From: Panopea generosa
Taxonomy: Eukaryota > Mollusca > Bivalvia > Adapedonta > Hiatellidae
Direction of reading: 5' to 3'
Assembly: GCA_029582155.1 (NCBI GenBank)
Contig: CM055901.1
Coordinates: forward strand, 53,015,206-53,079,205
DNA length: 64,000 nucleotides
Below are positions 1 through 11,255 of the stretch, one piece after another. Within the stretch, counting starts at the first letter, position 1; the number at the start of each line of letters is the position of its first letter. Both the position numbers and the translations under genes were made by a program. Under the pieces are notes generated by a model that was given only the letters and a program-made list of their open reading frames with translations, had not been told where the DNA came from and ran no database searches.

Positions 1-364
1 TAAAGAGATTGGAATTATTAATATACAGTTATACTTTTGCAATCCACTTCTCATTTAACGGTATAGTAATGATACTAACCTCCGCTCAAAATGATTGTAC
101 ATGGAGAATATATAAACAAATGAATGTTTTGATGGTTTCATCAGGGGAATATTGTTATGCAAATTAAAATATTATATAATATCGAATATTTATTTATTTC
201 AAAATAGTAAAAAGAGGTAAGCTGCAATGATAGGTGAATTAATACTCGAATTCCAGTAGTATTGACAATTATGCAGTTGTTCGGCATGTAAAACATGTTG
301 CGTATTTCGTAAACACTTCTTTATGAAGGCTGATATGAACAGAAAACCGAAGGCAGTACGGTCT
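1..364. other. unassigned AT-rich DNA
   Basis: No gene, tandem repeat or recognisable mobile element is visible. All six frames are closed at short intervals. Confidence 0.5.
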
Positions 365-759
365 TTATGTCTCACTACACAGTGACACCCCTTTCCCCCC
401 CATGATTCTTACGCTTAAAAAAAGGCATTTGTAATTAAAAATGGTTCATAGTAGTTGTGATTTGTTGCTGCGGATGAGTAGAGCAAAAGTTGCTATAGCA
501 TTTACAGCAATAAGACATCACTGGTGTTAAAAAAGTGACTTTTATAATGTTTCAACATATGCATGTATTTATGAGCATTTGAGGACTTCTGTTTTCAAAA
601 AATCTCAGGGAGTCACTGCACCCTCTTTAAAAAAACACAAAGTGGTCAGCCTACCAGTTATTGTGTATTTTTATGTGGGTTTACATTCCTGCTATGGAAT
701 TCTTTTTTGACCTTATTTTATATAGAACACAGAACAAAATTCAACAGTGTAGTGAGACC
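365..759 (+). mobile_element. Non-autonomous TIR element, copy 1 of 2
   Basis: The block starts with GTCTCACTACACAGTG near 369 and ends with the inverted word CAGTGTAGTGAGAC near 758. That gives terminal inverted repeats of about 14 bp around a ~390 bp body. A second copy lies in the opposite orientation at 41460-41914. It matches along most of the body, including the segments reading TGAGCATTTGAGGACTTCT, ATGGTTCATAGTAGTTGTGA and CATTCCTGCTATGGAATTC. No transposase reading frame is present, so it would have to be moved by a relative elsewhere. I see no clear target-site duplication. Shared length plus TIRs make a MITE-like DNA transposon the best reading; the superfamily is unknown. Confidence 0.7.
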
Positions 760-850
760 TTTAGTCGACAACGACATAGACAACCCAGTTACGATGCATT
801 GCATCTTAAATCTTAGTTTGTAATTGGTCTTGTAGTAACCTTAATATAAC

Positions 851-960
851 GTATATGCCATTGTATATATTGTTCGATTGGTGCAATAAGGTACCAAGTG
901 TATATGAAATTAGAAGGCACTTGGTACCTTTTTGCACCAATTGGACGATATAATATATAC
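851..960. repeat. Imperfect hairpin (inverted repeat)
   Basis: The arm at about 851-900 and the arm at about 917-960 are reverse complements with a few mismatches. The arm tips nearest the loop read GGTACCAAGTG and CACTTGGTACC, and the outer arms share GCACCAATYGRACRATAT. The loop is about 16 bases. It could be a small fold-back element or a young palindromic duplication. The open frame on the minus strand here (806-1051) is probably a by-product. Confidence 0.65.
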
Positions 961-2767
961 GCGTCTTAGGTTGTCTTTTTTCTAAAAGACTTTGCCTAAA
1001 TGCAATGTAGTCGGATTCTTTAAAACATGAAATTAAGTTTTTATGAAACATTTGGTAGCTTCAAACAAGAACATATAAGTTAACAAAGTCACATTGTACG
1101 ATAAAGCGGATATATTTTGCTACACGAATTAACGTAAGAAATATACCTGGCTGTTAAAATAAGTTCATTAAAAATGATATTACTAAAATAATAATTATTT
1201 TAAAATTTGAGTGAAACTATTTCCATATAAGTTCACTGTCAGATAAACTTACAGATATAACACTGTTTGATTTTCTCCAGTAGACGCCGTTGTTGTATGA
1301 CTAGACATCTCCAAAGCGACGCCAAAACCATTAAACAATTACTAAGCATCACACTTATCTTTAGTATTACTATATTACTTATTTAGACCGCTGTGTCACG
1401 TATACACTATACTGTAATTATTAAGTAGTTTTTTTCTATGAAATTTAACAATGTTGCGATTCTTGTGATGACGCCCTAAATATGAATCAGATTTGTTTTT
1501 ATTAATATTGTCATTGTTATGTATATACTCATTCAACTTGTTTGATATTTTCCCACCAAAATTGGCCAGAAAGAATTATGAATATTCTCACTGAATCAGA
1601 TGTTTTATTCAATAAAATGCAACATTAGTGCAAGTTCTTGAGATACAAAAATAAATGTCAAACAAAGAATTGTACAATGTGCAATTAAGGAAGATCTACA
1701 ACTGTGGTTTGACCTCTACGGTAACTTCTAATTGAATACAAATCTGACAACCCAGCTTAATTGGATTCTACTACAAGTAAAATACAATCAAAGCAGCTGT
1801 ACTTTGATTACCACGATTTGTGTATGCTTTCAATGTGTCTTTAATTAAGTCTTTAGAATCATTGTGAAATAAAAGGATAAAGGGTTAATTATGAAATAAT
1901 AAATGAATCATTAATGGAATAATTAATTTTTTTTTGCACAGTCTTACAACATTCTATTTAGGGTAAATGACATATCTTAGGCACGTGGTGAAAATGTTAT
2001 CCGTACTGACTTGTCTCGCACTGGTATAAATACGTCATCAAAGTCTTAATTTACATTTTTGTAACATATTTTAAAGACATGATCTATGTTCACAGGTGAC
2101 AAATAATAAATTGGCTATTAGTTGTGGGTTAGAAAACCTAAACATCCTTCGGTCAAGATATTAGACTCTTAAAGGCTTAGAAGGGAGCTGTCTTTGGATG
2201 TAAGGAGATAATATATGCACCAAATTCCCGTATTTGTGTAAAAAATCCAAGACTTGTTAAAGGTGTCCACTGTAAAGACTCACAGGATGTTTTCACACCT
2301 AATTTCATTTTCATGCTCATTTCAATATCTAATTTCGTTTAACTTTGGGACCACATGACTTAATCAAGATTTAGGTCTCAATGAAAATACATTGCTAATG
2401 TGAAGATTGCATGAATGTATTTGCATAATTAGATTCATTGTTGACGCAAACACAACTCTATTTTCATACCACACGCAATATTTGCAAATTTTCGAAAAAT
2501 TATAGACTTGGACTGTTGCTTTCTTTAGCTAAAGGAATTTCTTTCAATGTCAGTTCAGTCACATTGCAAACTAGTGGGTATATGAGCTCAGTGAACTCAC
2601 TATTGATGTAAACGATTATAAAAGATAAATCAATGTGTGTTCAACAGTAAACGTCTCTTTCAAAGAAAACAGCGACCACAAACAGCATACATAATGCGGA
2701 TATAATGACAATAGTTGTCATCACAAAAGGATCGATAGCAAGGTCGCCATTCTGGAGTTTAAACCTT
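961..2767. other. Unassigned AT-rich DNA
   Basis: No coding frame, tandem repeat or mobile-element signature was recognised in this 1.8 kb. Confidence 0.5.
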
Positions 2768-3010
2768 GGGTCGTATTCACCAACAGTTCTTGAGAATATT
2801 CTTAGACTTAAGCTTGAAAATCCAAATTTCGACCATCTAGTTTACCATGAGAGATGGAGAAGTTGTGAGAGTTTATTTGACTTTTTATTTGGTGTTGCTA
2901 CATACTTACAAATTTTGGTCTCAAAAACGTGCCTCTAAGTGTGTCTTTTAAAATTCATTCTTGAGTTTAAGTCTAAGAATATTCTTAAAAATTATTGGTG
3001 AATACGACCC
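2768..3010. mobile_element. TIR element beginning GGGTCGTATTCACCAA
   Basis: The left end reads GGGTCGTATTCACCAA and the right end reads TTGGTGAATACGACCC, an exact 16-base inverted match apart from local gaps. The similarity continues inward for roughly 50 bp through the AGAATATTCTTAGACTTAAG region on both arms. The total length is about 243 bp with no transposase, which fits a MITE. Either a 4-bp duplication CTTG (2765-2768 and 3010-3013) or a shorter one could be the target site; the ends are ambiguous by one base. The 77-codon frame at 2705-2938 spans the left end and is almost certainly not a gene. Confidence 0.8.
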
Positions 3011-4240
3011 TTGGAAACCCATAGAAATGTAAATGTGTTTGGTATAAACTTAGGTTAATATATAAAATAAATGATGACATTTGTTTGTATATAAAGATCC
3101 TCCTGCAAATTGAAGTTATGTATGAATCAAATCTGATATATCCCACTAAAATAAAAACAATCATTTCATTTTGGAGATATATTTGTGTACAATTAGGCAG
3201 ATGTCAGTCATGAAGCAGCTTCAGAAATATTTTTGTTATCTTTGTTGAAGTCAGTCAAGGTGACTAGGAAAAAAATGTTTTACAATTTCATTGGCAAATG
3301 AGTAGCGCATATGCCGGTATTATCTGGAGTATTAATTTCGATTCTGTTATAAAACGAAAAAAGTAGGCTTGGTTAGAATTGTAACTAGAATATTGAAAAT
3401 AATGAACGAACATTTATATTTAATTGAATATAAAAAATAGCCACACTACATCAGTGGAGAGAAAAGCGATTGACATGGAGAGTCAATAAATTGATGTCAC
3501 TTGGGAAATATGCACTGAAGGCTTTGTATTTTACCGATAACTGTACCCGCAAACGACCACTTATTATGCTTTCAAATACTAAATAAAACATTAAACATTT
3601 AATTTTAAAACACCTTTCATATTCTGTAATAATTAAATAATAACCACACAGCAATATTGATTTGTACTTTTCAGTCTTTACAAAGTTGTCGTTGCTCATC
3701 TTCTTTTCTATGTATGCATTGAACTTTTTATAGTCATCATAATATCAAATGAGTTCATTTTGTCCTTTTAATTCAACGTCTCCTGTTGTTTATGTAATAC
3801 ATTCTTTATTTAGATATGTTTTTGAAATTTCATGACTTAGAATAAACATTTTAACAGAGGACGTTCGGATCCTTTTCATTCTCACCTTCTCGTTTCATGA
3901 CGTGAAGACATGTGTAAGGATATCATTTGGAAAACCAGGTTTTAGTTTCCCAGTAGAGAATTTTTAACGAATATTTCGGTAACTTCTGCGATGGCTCATG
4001 TTCTTATATAAAAATGTTTATACTACTATCGGTGCGGATGTGTCTTTTGAATGTGCGTCTCCTTTTGGACAAACAATTTCTAATATTTTCATACAGTTTG
4101 GTAGTTCACTTGTCTTAAGCATATAAGTTTACTCTTAATCATTCCACATGTGCATACCTAAATAATATTCTAAGAAGACTTCGTTACATGAAACCATGCG
4201 GCTCATTAATATGATAAAACGTTTTAAGTTTTGCTTTCAT
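3011..4240. other. Unassigned AT-rich DNA
   Basis: No supported feature. The minus-strand 82-codon frame at 3451-3699 has no recognisable motif. Confidence 0.45.
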
Positions 4241-4942
4241 TTACAACAATACAGTTATCGTCTGCTGTTGAGGTTTTAGTTTTTTTTTTTCACATACATC
4301 CGTACAGTTATCGTTTGCTGTTGAAGTTTTAGGTTTTCCTTTCACATACATCCGTACATTTATCGTCTGTTGTTGAAGTTTTAGGTTTGCTGAAACTCTG
4401 CAAGGTTCTAGGTTCATTCTGCATATTCATTTTTGGTGTATTTTTGTTTAAATCTGTATGTTAATTTTTTTTTTGTACATGTAGAGTGAACCTGGAATCT
4501 TCCTTCCTGTTGGCGTCGAATAACCTATAATTTGTTGGTACGCCGTAAAACTTCATTCATTCATTCATTCATTCATTCATTCATTCATTCATTCATTCAT
4601 TCATTCATTCATTCATTCATTGAAGTTTTAGGGTTTCCTTTCACGCACATTCGTACAGTTATCGTATGCCGTTAAGGGTTTAGGTTTTCCTTTCACATAT
4701 ATCCGTACAATTATCGTCTGCTTTTGAAGTTTTAGCTTTTTCTTTCACATACATTCGTACAGTTATCGTCTGCTTTTGAAATTTTAGTTTTTTCTTTCAC
4801 ATACATCCGTACAGTTATCGTCTGCTTTTGAAGTTTTAGGGTTTCCTGTCACGCACATCCGTACAGTTATCGTATGCTGTTGAGGTTTTATGTTTTCCTT
4901 TCACATACATCCTTACAAATTTCGTCTGCTGTTGAGGTTTTA
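4241..4942. repeat. 52-bp minisatellite, about nine copies
   Basis: The unit contains CACATACATCCGTACAGTTA, then TCGTCTGCTGTTGAAGTTTT, then a T-rich joint. Starts at 4291 and 4343 set the 52-bp spacing, and the same unit resumes after 4621 and runs to about 4942. The array is split by a separate insertion at 4387-4621. The unit length is not a multiple of three and frames are broken, so it is non-coding. Confidence 0.85.
4387..4621 (+). mobile_element. SINE-like insertion with (ATTC)n tail
   Basis: This segment interrupts the 52-bp array. The last array bases before it (TGAAGTTTTAGG, about 4374-4385) reappear right after the tail (from 4621), as expected for a target-site duplication, although the array itself also carries that word. 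The body contains an inverted pair, AAGGTTCTAGGTTCATTCT against AGAGTGAACCTGGAATCTT, separated by about 65 bases. Near the 3' end it reads TGGCGTCGAATAACC and GGTACGCCGTAAAAC, followed by about 17 ATTC units. Simple-repeat tails of this kind are typical of molluscan SINEs mobilised by L2/CR1-like LINEs. No clear tRNA A/B boxes are seen at its start, so the 5' end may be truncated or of another origin. Confidence 0.65.
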
Positions 4943-5583
4943 CAAAACATCTTTTTTACTATCGTGTTTACTCCACCTCGTTATTTGTTTTCGTCATAAA
5001 TTATTTTATTTATTTAAAGCACAAACACCCAAACTATAAAATCTCAATCTTTCATTTTCTAAAAACGCTTAAACTAGATAGTCTTTCGTCTCGTTATTTT
5101 TAAGAATTTGGTCATATACAAAAACGAATAGGTAACTTAAGTCTTACCTCTTTACAAACAACTTTAAACATACGTACATACATTATACTAAATACATACA
5201 TGATTGATATAATTTTAAAAGATGATGTGAAAAATATTACAGTACATGTGTAGCTCGGTCAGTGTTTTTCTTAAAACCAATCAAGCATACTCATTTCTGG
5301 AAAAGAGCGATATCGATTTCACTCAAAAGTTCGTGTATCATTGAAATAAGTTATGTCATCAAGGGTTGTCGTAATATATTTACTACTCTAAATTAAGTAA
5401 TAATGACATTACGATGAATTCCTCCACCGAAGACGATGTCCGAATATCATTTATTCTTTATTGCTGAGTAAGGGTTTTGGGCTTGGCTCAATCGAATGAC
5501 CGAATATTTAATATCGTTGTTACAAGGGCTTCTTTCTCCATTAACAAATAATGTCGGATCACAGAAAGCAACCAAAAATAGAA
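4943..5583. other. Unassigned AT-rich DNA
   Basis: No supported feature was seen between the minisatellite and the SINE region. Confidence 0.45.
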
Positions 5584-5640
5584 AATGGCAGATTCGGTTT
5601 CATTCAGTCTGTCCATGAAGAGTAATGTCACGCTCTGGCA
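5584..5640 (+). repeat. Short dispersed repeat, copy 1
   Basis: The word GCAGATTCGGTTTCATT followed by GTCTGTCCAT and GGTAATG-like sequence occurs here and again at 13812-13860. About 45-50 bases are shared. It lies directly upstream of a SINE, so it may be the 5' part of a longer composite SINE or an older neighbour. Confidence 0.6.
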
Positions 5641-5654
5641 CTGACCTGAGCCGA

Positions 5655-5845
5655 TTGTTGGCTGGTTACATAGTGTAATGGATAGAGTGTTAGCTACCAA
5701 CACCAGAGGTTGCCTGATCGATCCCACTGTCAACCCGATGCCTCTCATCAAACAACACTCAATACTGGTTCTACCCAGGAAGCGGACTCGAGAGTGGCTC
5801 ATATAAGCTCTGAGCTTTCATCGCAGTCGAGCTAGAAAAAAAAAG
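5655..5845 (+). mobile_element. tRNA-derived SINE with poly-A end
   Basis: The head resembles a tRNA: an A-box-like word TAGTGTAATGG near 5671, then about 35 bases later a B-box-like TGATCGATCCC. The body continues with TACCCAGGAAGCGGACTCG and GAGAGTGGCTCATATAAGC, ending AGTCGAGCTAGA and then nine A residues. From memory this body is a common molluscan SINE 3' region. The 104-codon minus-strand frame here is a shadow. The 56-bp word just upstream recurs elsewhere in the window and may belong to the same unit. Confidence 0.8.
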
Positions 5846-6293
5846 TATAAACCTAACTAGCTACATAGGCTTATAGGATATCTTAGAAAATCTAATCTAC
5901 AATGATATATGGTGAAAACGATCGAACCAAATTGAAAATTCGCCATACTCTCAAAGGACTAATAATAATAACAGTAAAAATAATAAGAAAGCCGAAACAA
6001 TGTAAACCAATGATCTTCATTCTCTAACTTGACTGTTACACAGTAAATCAATAGTGTATTTGTTGGTCGCGTAACTATGAATCAAATTTGATTTCATATA
6101 CGTACAGTGTTTAGGCTGTCGATTATTTTCATATGTCAGAAAGAAAATCATCCGCGTTTTCGAATCATTCAAAGGACAAACCCATCAAATCATCACAAGG
6201 AATATTAAACTTGAGAAAAATACAAATACAGTGAAACTGCGATAACTCGAGGTCAGCTCGTATCATGAAATATAGTTTCTATGTACAGAAAAA
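5846..6293. other. Unassigned AT-rich DNA
   Basis: No feature recognised. Confidence 0.4.
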
Positions 6294-6725
6294 ATGATAA
6301 CATGTGTTACCACATATGAAGTTACAGTAGCAAATCCACCACTAGAGAGATTAAAACTGATTTACGGACGCACCCAGTATATCCGCCGGTACAACCGTCA
6401 TACGGTCGTAAAAAAACGGAGTAAAAATGATGACCCACCTGACTGTACTCTTACAAATGCGATAACACACGTCTACGTTATAATATTTGATAAAAGATAT
6501 AAAAGGAACGATTTAAAGAACAGAACACAACCAAAAAAAGGCAAACTTGGTTTTAGTGCCTTTGTTCAAGACGACTTCTGCACCACCGCACACAAACCGC
6601 CCATGTGGCTTAATGATATTTTATTTTCCAGCAAAAGGAATAGCCTCGATACTGCCAAATCAAGTATATCTCAGAACGGATTTTTTCCAGCAGCACCTCA
6701 AACCTATAATATAGTAATATTTTAA
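6294..6725 (+). CDS. Unrecognised 143-codon open frame, doubtful
   Basis: This is the longest open frame in the window that is not explained by a repeat or transposon. The predicted product is basic in its first half (several KR and RR pairs) and has no signal peptide, membrane segment, repeated unit or motif that I recognise. There is no convincing splice site or poly-A context that settles it as an exon. In DNA this AT-rich, one frame of this length in 64 kb is only mildly surprising by chance. It could be a retroposed fragment or a random frame. Confidence 0.15.
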   Translation: MITCVTTYEVTVANPPLERLKLIYGRTQYIRRYNRHTVVKKRSKNDDPPDCTLTNAITHVYVIIFDKRYKRNDLKNRTQPKKGKLGFSAFVQDDFCTTAHKPPMWLNDILFSSKRNSLDTAKSSISQNGFFPAAPQTYNIVIF

Positions 6726-7530
6726 TATACTTTTACACAATACTGATCCAACAAAGGTTTCCAAATAACGGTCACAAAAGTTTGGATTTTAAATTAATGT
6801 TCTTTACAATCATTGCAAAATTCCGTTAAAAGCTTTACCTTTTTAATGTTCATTATTCAATACAAATTAACAGTTAAATTCAAAATGGTGATTTCATTTA
6901 CAACTTGAACATTGCAACCATTGTATGAATAATTTTCACTCCAAAAAACCCAAAATGTATATAACACATCTAAGCTACATGTTTTTTAATTTGTAAATCG
7001 TCTCTGGTGGTTTACCTTAAATTACCATATCACTACCAAATAGCAACACTATCAATACTCTATCATCAATCAGCAATCCAGAATCAGCTTTATTGTGCAA
7101 ATATAATTCTAATCCTTCGATGAATAAAAAAAACTTAAAAATATACGAGATTACTATGAATATAAAAGGAATAAATAGGTCAATTGTATTTTATGCATTT
7201 GTTGTTAATATCATACAGAAACGACCAAGATGCAATGTAGCAAAAAGTGTCTGTCATTTCGTCAATTAGAAAAGTGCCAATACATATGTAATTTTGTTCC
7301 GATATTTTTTTTATGAAATATGCAAATGGAAATTCATAATGATTGCTCTTAGTGCATTTAAACAAATGTATGACACACACCGCGTTTGCCTTTTTCCTGC
7401 AGCCGGAATATAACTGCGTTAACTGCAGTGCCGGGATTTAGTATCATACCTTACATTTGGTGACGTGGCGCTTGATATTATTTTCAGCATATGACTGCAC
7501 TGTGGCTACCATTAGTGTGGCTAACAATTA
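6726..7530. other. Unassigned AT-rich DNA
   Basis: No supported feature. Confidence 0.45.
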
Positions 7531-7671
7531 TTACACTAAGAGTTGACACCGTTACCCTTAGTTTAACAAATGGATTTTGTTACACGAAGGGTTACGGTTG
7601 CGACCTTTACTAAGCGTAGGTTTGGTATATGTATTGACATTTGATTATAAAACGGATTCACTTAGTGTAAC
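7531..7671. mobile_element. Small TIR element, TTACACTAAG family, copy 1
   Basis: The ends read TTACACTAAG (from 7531) and CTTAGTGTAA (to about 7670). Inside is a second, outward-facing pair: GTTACCCTTAGTTTAACAAA near 7551 and TTTTGTTACACGAAGGGTTA near 7576. The same words form the compact hairpin at 8581-8632. The two sites are best explained as members of one palindromic MITE family, this one rearranged or nested. Confidence 0.6.
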
Positions 7672-7961
7672 ATTTTTTTTTAACTAGAAATTTATAATTT
7701 CTATGCTATGAAATAGGGGCATATAATATAGTTCGTCCGTTCGCACAAACGAATGTCTCTAGGGTCTAGGGTTAGTAATGTTTTGGACGGTTGAAAAACA
7801 GTTGAAAAAATATGTGGCTGTTTCTGGTGTTTTTTTTTCCGTTTGTGTGGCTACACAAGTTAATAAGCTGGGCACAAAGAAGCCACTTAAATACCCATCG
7901 TGAGAACGTTTGTCCGTTCGTCTGTTCTATTCCGTAGTGCTTCCAATATGCTTCCGTATCG

Positions 7962-7966
<5 letters not shown>

Positions 7967-8006
<40 letters not shown>
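7967..8006. repeat. (CA)n microsatellite
   Basis: About 20 uninterrupted AC units. The cysteine-valine-rich minus-strand frame across it is an artefact. Confidence 0.95.
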
Positions 8007-8008
<2 letters not shown>

Positions 8009-8580
8009 CTATCTAAATGATATCAAAATATAGAAGAAAAATATGAGGGAGGATTTGTGTGTTATTTTGCAGTTGATATTATATCAAGATCATTGATACT
8101 ACAAATAAAATAAATCTATCTTAGTAATAGCGGTATCTTGGTTGTCAGAAAAGGAATAGTCATTTTGTGGGGTCGAGGTTTAGGGAGAAAGTGATCCAGA
8201 TCAATTTTAACACAATTAGAACAATGCATAAACACTGTTATTTGTCACTCACTTCTTTGTATCACCATCTTTTTAAAAGCATTATTTTAAAGGTATGCTG
8301 ACGTCCCAATATATTACTAATTTTACTGTGTGTTTATCTTGAACATTTTGCCATTATGGAACATTACTAATAAAATTTGCTCTTAGTGTTTGAAAAAAGT
8401 AACAATGTTGGAAGGTAAGAAGACACTTCTCATCTCCAACTCTTGTTAAAATGGCAAATTAACAGCTAGCTAATATAATATCATGGGTCTCCTTTAAAGA
8501 TTCGTTTTTCCACTTCATATTTAAATAAAAACTATTTACCAGAGGTTAAGAAAAAACGACCAACATCTCTGACAAAGTAT
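8007..8580. other. Unassigned AT-rich DNA
   Basis: No feature recognised between the CA microsatellite and the hairpin. Confidence 0.4.
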
Positions 8581-8632
8581 ATTTTGTTACACTAAGGGTT
8601 ATTGATAACCGCAACCCTTAGTGTAACAAAAT
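8581..8632. mobile_element. Perfect-stem hairpin, TTACACTAAG family, copy 2
   Basis: The 20-base arm ATTTTGTTACACTAAGGGTT is followed 12 bases later by its exact reverse complement AACCCTTAGTGTAACAAAAT. The loop also contains GGTTAT/ATAACC. It shares ends with the element at 7531-7671, which argues against chance. Confidence 0.75.
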
Positions 8633-8794
8633 AAGTTGACGTGGATGTGATTTGATTCAAGTTCATCATTTTCGCTGCTCGTCTGCGTTATAAAGCGCCC
8701 TCTTATAAATAATTCAACTTCATTGTTGTTCATCATTCCAATTATACATTTTCAGTATGTTTCTGTACCATAACACTTATAAAAGTAATCACAT

Positions 8795-9015
8795 TTGCAT
8801 CCTCTATGCATCACCACTGTACTTCTCTATAGCCACCCTTCTTGTTATGATCACAAAGTTATGCATCGATTATGCATCACCACTGTACTTCTCTTTAGTC
8901 ACCCTCCTTGTTATGATCACATAATTATGCATCGATTATGCATCACCACTGTATTTCTCTATAGTCACCCTCCTTATTATGATCACATAATTATGCATCG
9001 ATTATGCATCATCAC
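8795..9015. repeat. 66-bp tandem repeat, three full copies and a partial
   Basis: The word ATGCATCACCACTGTA recurs at 8806, 8872 and 8938, with a last partial copy near 9004. The unit is 66 bp, a multiple of three, so a frame stays open across it. This explains the 74-codon frame at 8795-9019. The array abuts the 3' end of the LINE that begins at about 9018. Confidence 0.9.
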
Positions 9016-9522
9016 TTAGTTTAAACAATATTTATTCGTTTTCAACATATTACATATAAATATATTCAAATATACAGCGATACATAACAATAGAATTGAG
9101 AAGAAAGCTATTTCTAGCTTATACAAAGTCTCTCTTCTGAATATCGTGCAAGGACTATACAATGGTGTTACAAATGCAATGAAAACAAATTAATTACTAG
9201 ACAAACGGATTATAAGCAGCGCTTGAGATGAAAATAATAAATATGTGCAAGTATCTTGATCGTTGAGAATACAGATGTAGCTGATTTGGTATGTATATAG
9301 GCTGCGGCGTATGCGACGCTTCAACTACTGAGAGTTGTGTATACAAGCACTGAAAAATAAATGCCGTATATAACTTAAAATATATTAAAAAAGAAAAAAA
9401 AATATGTGAGTAGAAATAAAGTGGAAAGGGTAGATAGAGAGAAACAGGAAAAGAGAGGTGTGATCACAGGATACATTTTGAGGTGTTGTGGGTCACTCTT
9501 ATGGAATAAAGGATAGTTCAAT

Positions 9523-10065
9523 TCAATGAATAATACGCTTGGTCTTCGAAATGTATGTTTGGACATGGTGAAATATTTTACGATTGACATTATCAGAAAG
9601 AGAGTCGTTGCCGAACAGTAGTGTGTTTAGGTCTAGACGAGTAATAGGACGAAGGACGTCATGGAGTTGAGTTTTTTGGCGTTGATATAAGGGGCATGTG
9701 AAGAAAAGGTGATACGTATCCTCAATTTCTGCACAGACACAGGTAGGGCTTTCTACATTGTTTTTGGAAAACAGGTGCTCTTTCAAGGAACTGCAGTGCA
9801 TCCGTAACCGCGCATGCTGAATTGCCGAATCTCTTCTACCATCGTAATAAAATTTTGGAACAGTCTTCTTGTTAGAATTTAGATCGTACTTGAAAGACAA
9901 GACGGAAGCAGCAGACCGGGTGGCAGGGGGTAGTTTGTTCCATTCTGATATAGTGGAGGGGAGGAAAGATGCAGAGAAGTGTTGTGTATTGATGGAAACG
10001 TTCCTAATGTGGTCAGAATTGCGTAGGCCATAGGTTGCAACATTACCTACTGTCATGGGGATCAT
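9523..10065 (-). pseudogene. LINE ORF2 C-terminal domain (fragment)
   Basis: A 180-codon frame encodes the region downstream of the polymerase in L2/CR1-type elements. It starts in GNVATYGLRNSDHIRNVS, continues with FLPSTISEWNKLPPATRSA and YYDGRRDSAIQHARLRMHCS, and ends with a Cys-His cluster (CVCAEIEDTYHLFFTCPLY). That cluster is probably the terminal zinc-binding motif used for nucleic-acid contact. The initiator here is not real: in intact relatives this sequence is continuous with the thumb domain, which lies in another frame just upstream. A deletion of roughly 20-25 residues separates the two. Confidence 0.85.
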
Positions 10066-10482
10066 ATTGTGTTTTCGTTGCGGGACTTCAAAGGCTCAAG
10101 AGCGGATTCTTTGTATACGTTATTAAGTGATACCAGGCTTGATGCTCCCGTAATGGTTCTAGCTGCTTCGATTTGGATTTTTTCGATGTCTTCTTCTTCA
10201 GCTTTCGTTATATTATCCCAAACGACGTCAGAATATTCGAGTGTAGGTCTAATGAAAGATGTGTAGATAGTTTCAAGCTTTTTTGGTGATGTCTTCAATG
10301 TGTTTGTGCCATGTGCCATCGTTAGATAGAGTTATTCCAAGGTGTTTGTGATTGTCAGCGTCCTGTATTTGAATAGAGTTCATAAATATGGGCGGGTACT
10401 GGGGTTTGACATGTTTGCGAGAAATAAGTAGAGATTCAGTTTTAGAAGGATTAAACGTTACTAGCCAGGTTGAAGCCCAGTC
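10062..10482 (-). pseudogene. LINE ORF2 reverse transcriptase, post-catalytic part
   Basis: Reading down from 10482, one frame gives DWASTWLVTFNPSKTESLLI and later HKHLGITLSNDGTWHKHIED, ending at a stop near 10273. Another frame then gives KKLETIYTSFIRPTLEYSDV, VVWDN and EKIQIEAARTITGA. This order (WLVTFNPSKTE, then HLGITL, then the LEYSDVVWDN thumb block) is standard in L2/CR1-group polymerases. About 20 residues are lost at the frame change. The catalytic YADD motif would lie just upstream of 10490 and is absent. Confidence 0.85.
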
Positions 10483-10495
10483 ATTATAGGTATGT

Positions 10496-11059
10496 ATGCA
10501 ACCACGAAAAAGAATATGTATACCTATAATTTATTAACAAATATTTATAAGTTTTTTTTCAAACATATATTTAAGTTTAATTAGGATTACGACAAAATAT
10601 TTCGATATATTTGGAGTATGTCAAATTTGCATGTCGACTTCTTTATACATATGCTTTATACATCAGCCTCCTATTGTCTTAACATTTCATTATTCAATCT
10701 GTATCTGTCCACTTTAAATGTATGGTCTTTGTTATGATTTAATGCACTATAAGTTCCCTCATTATAATTACCTTTAATTTAACTTTTTTTACACTGGCAA
10801 AACATTTTTTTTCTGATCAGTCAAAAAGACATAGAAATGCTTATTATTGTTTCTATATATTAAAATATGTACATTAAAGCACACATGGGATTTATGGTAG
10901 ATCTGCATTTATTAAATCAAATGTTTATAACAGAAAAGCTGACGAGATTGTTACAAAATCAAAATTGTTCAATTCGTGTGTTCAAAGTTATAGTAAACAA
11001 TTAAAAAGACAACCTTATAACGTATGGAACGCCAAACACGACTTTAATGGTTTATTAAC
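10496..11059. other. Unassigned AT-rich DNA
   Basis: No supported feature. Confidence 0.4.
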
Positions 11060-11255
11060 ATTATGATGTGGTCAGATGACAGTATGCTGTGGTTACTTTT
11101 CATTTGGATGTGGTCACTTTACATTATGATGTAATTCGATGTCATTCTGTTGCGGTTCGATGTAATTCTGATGTGGTCATATTACATTATGATGTAATTC
11201 GATGTCATTCTGTTGTGGTTCGATGTCATTCTGTTGTGGTTCGATGTCCATCGAA
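11060..11255. repeat. 21/63-bp tandem repeat
   Basis: GATGTGGTC recurs at 11107 and 11170 (63 bp). Each unit is itself built from ~21-bp subunits such as GATGTCATTCTGTTGTGGTT. Because 21 and 63 are multiples of three, the 66-codon frame at 11089-11289 is a consequence of the repeat and not evidence of a gene. Confidence 0.85.

Larger units (their letters stand above)
9018..10495 (-). mobile_element. 5'-truncated LINE of the L2/CR1 group
   Basis: On the minus strand this carries the reverse-transcriptase thumb and C-terminal part of a LINE ORF2, followed by about 500 bp of 3' untranslated sequence ending GAATAAATATTGTTTAAAC at the border with the 66-bp array. The upstream endonuclease, fingers and catalytic palm are missing, so the copy is truncated at about 10490, as is usual after incomplete reverse transcription. 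Two internal deletions or frameshifts are visible (near 10275 and 10062). No target-site duplication was clear. Confidence 0.85.

Noticed and set aside
5488-5802. 104-codon minus-strand frame
   Set aside because: It lies across the tRNA-derived SINE and its upstream repeat.
7772-8002. 76-codon minus-strand frame starting with Cys-Val repeats
   Set aside because: Its N-terminus is just the CA microsatellite; the rest has no motif.
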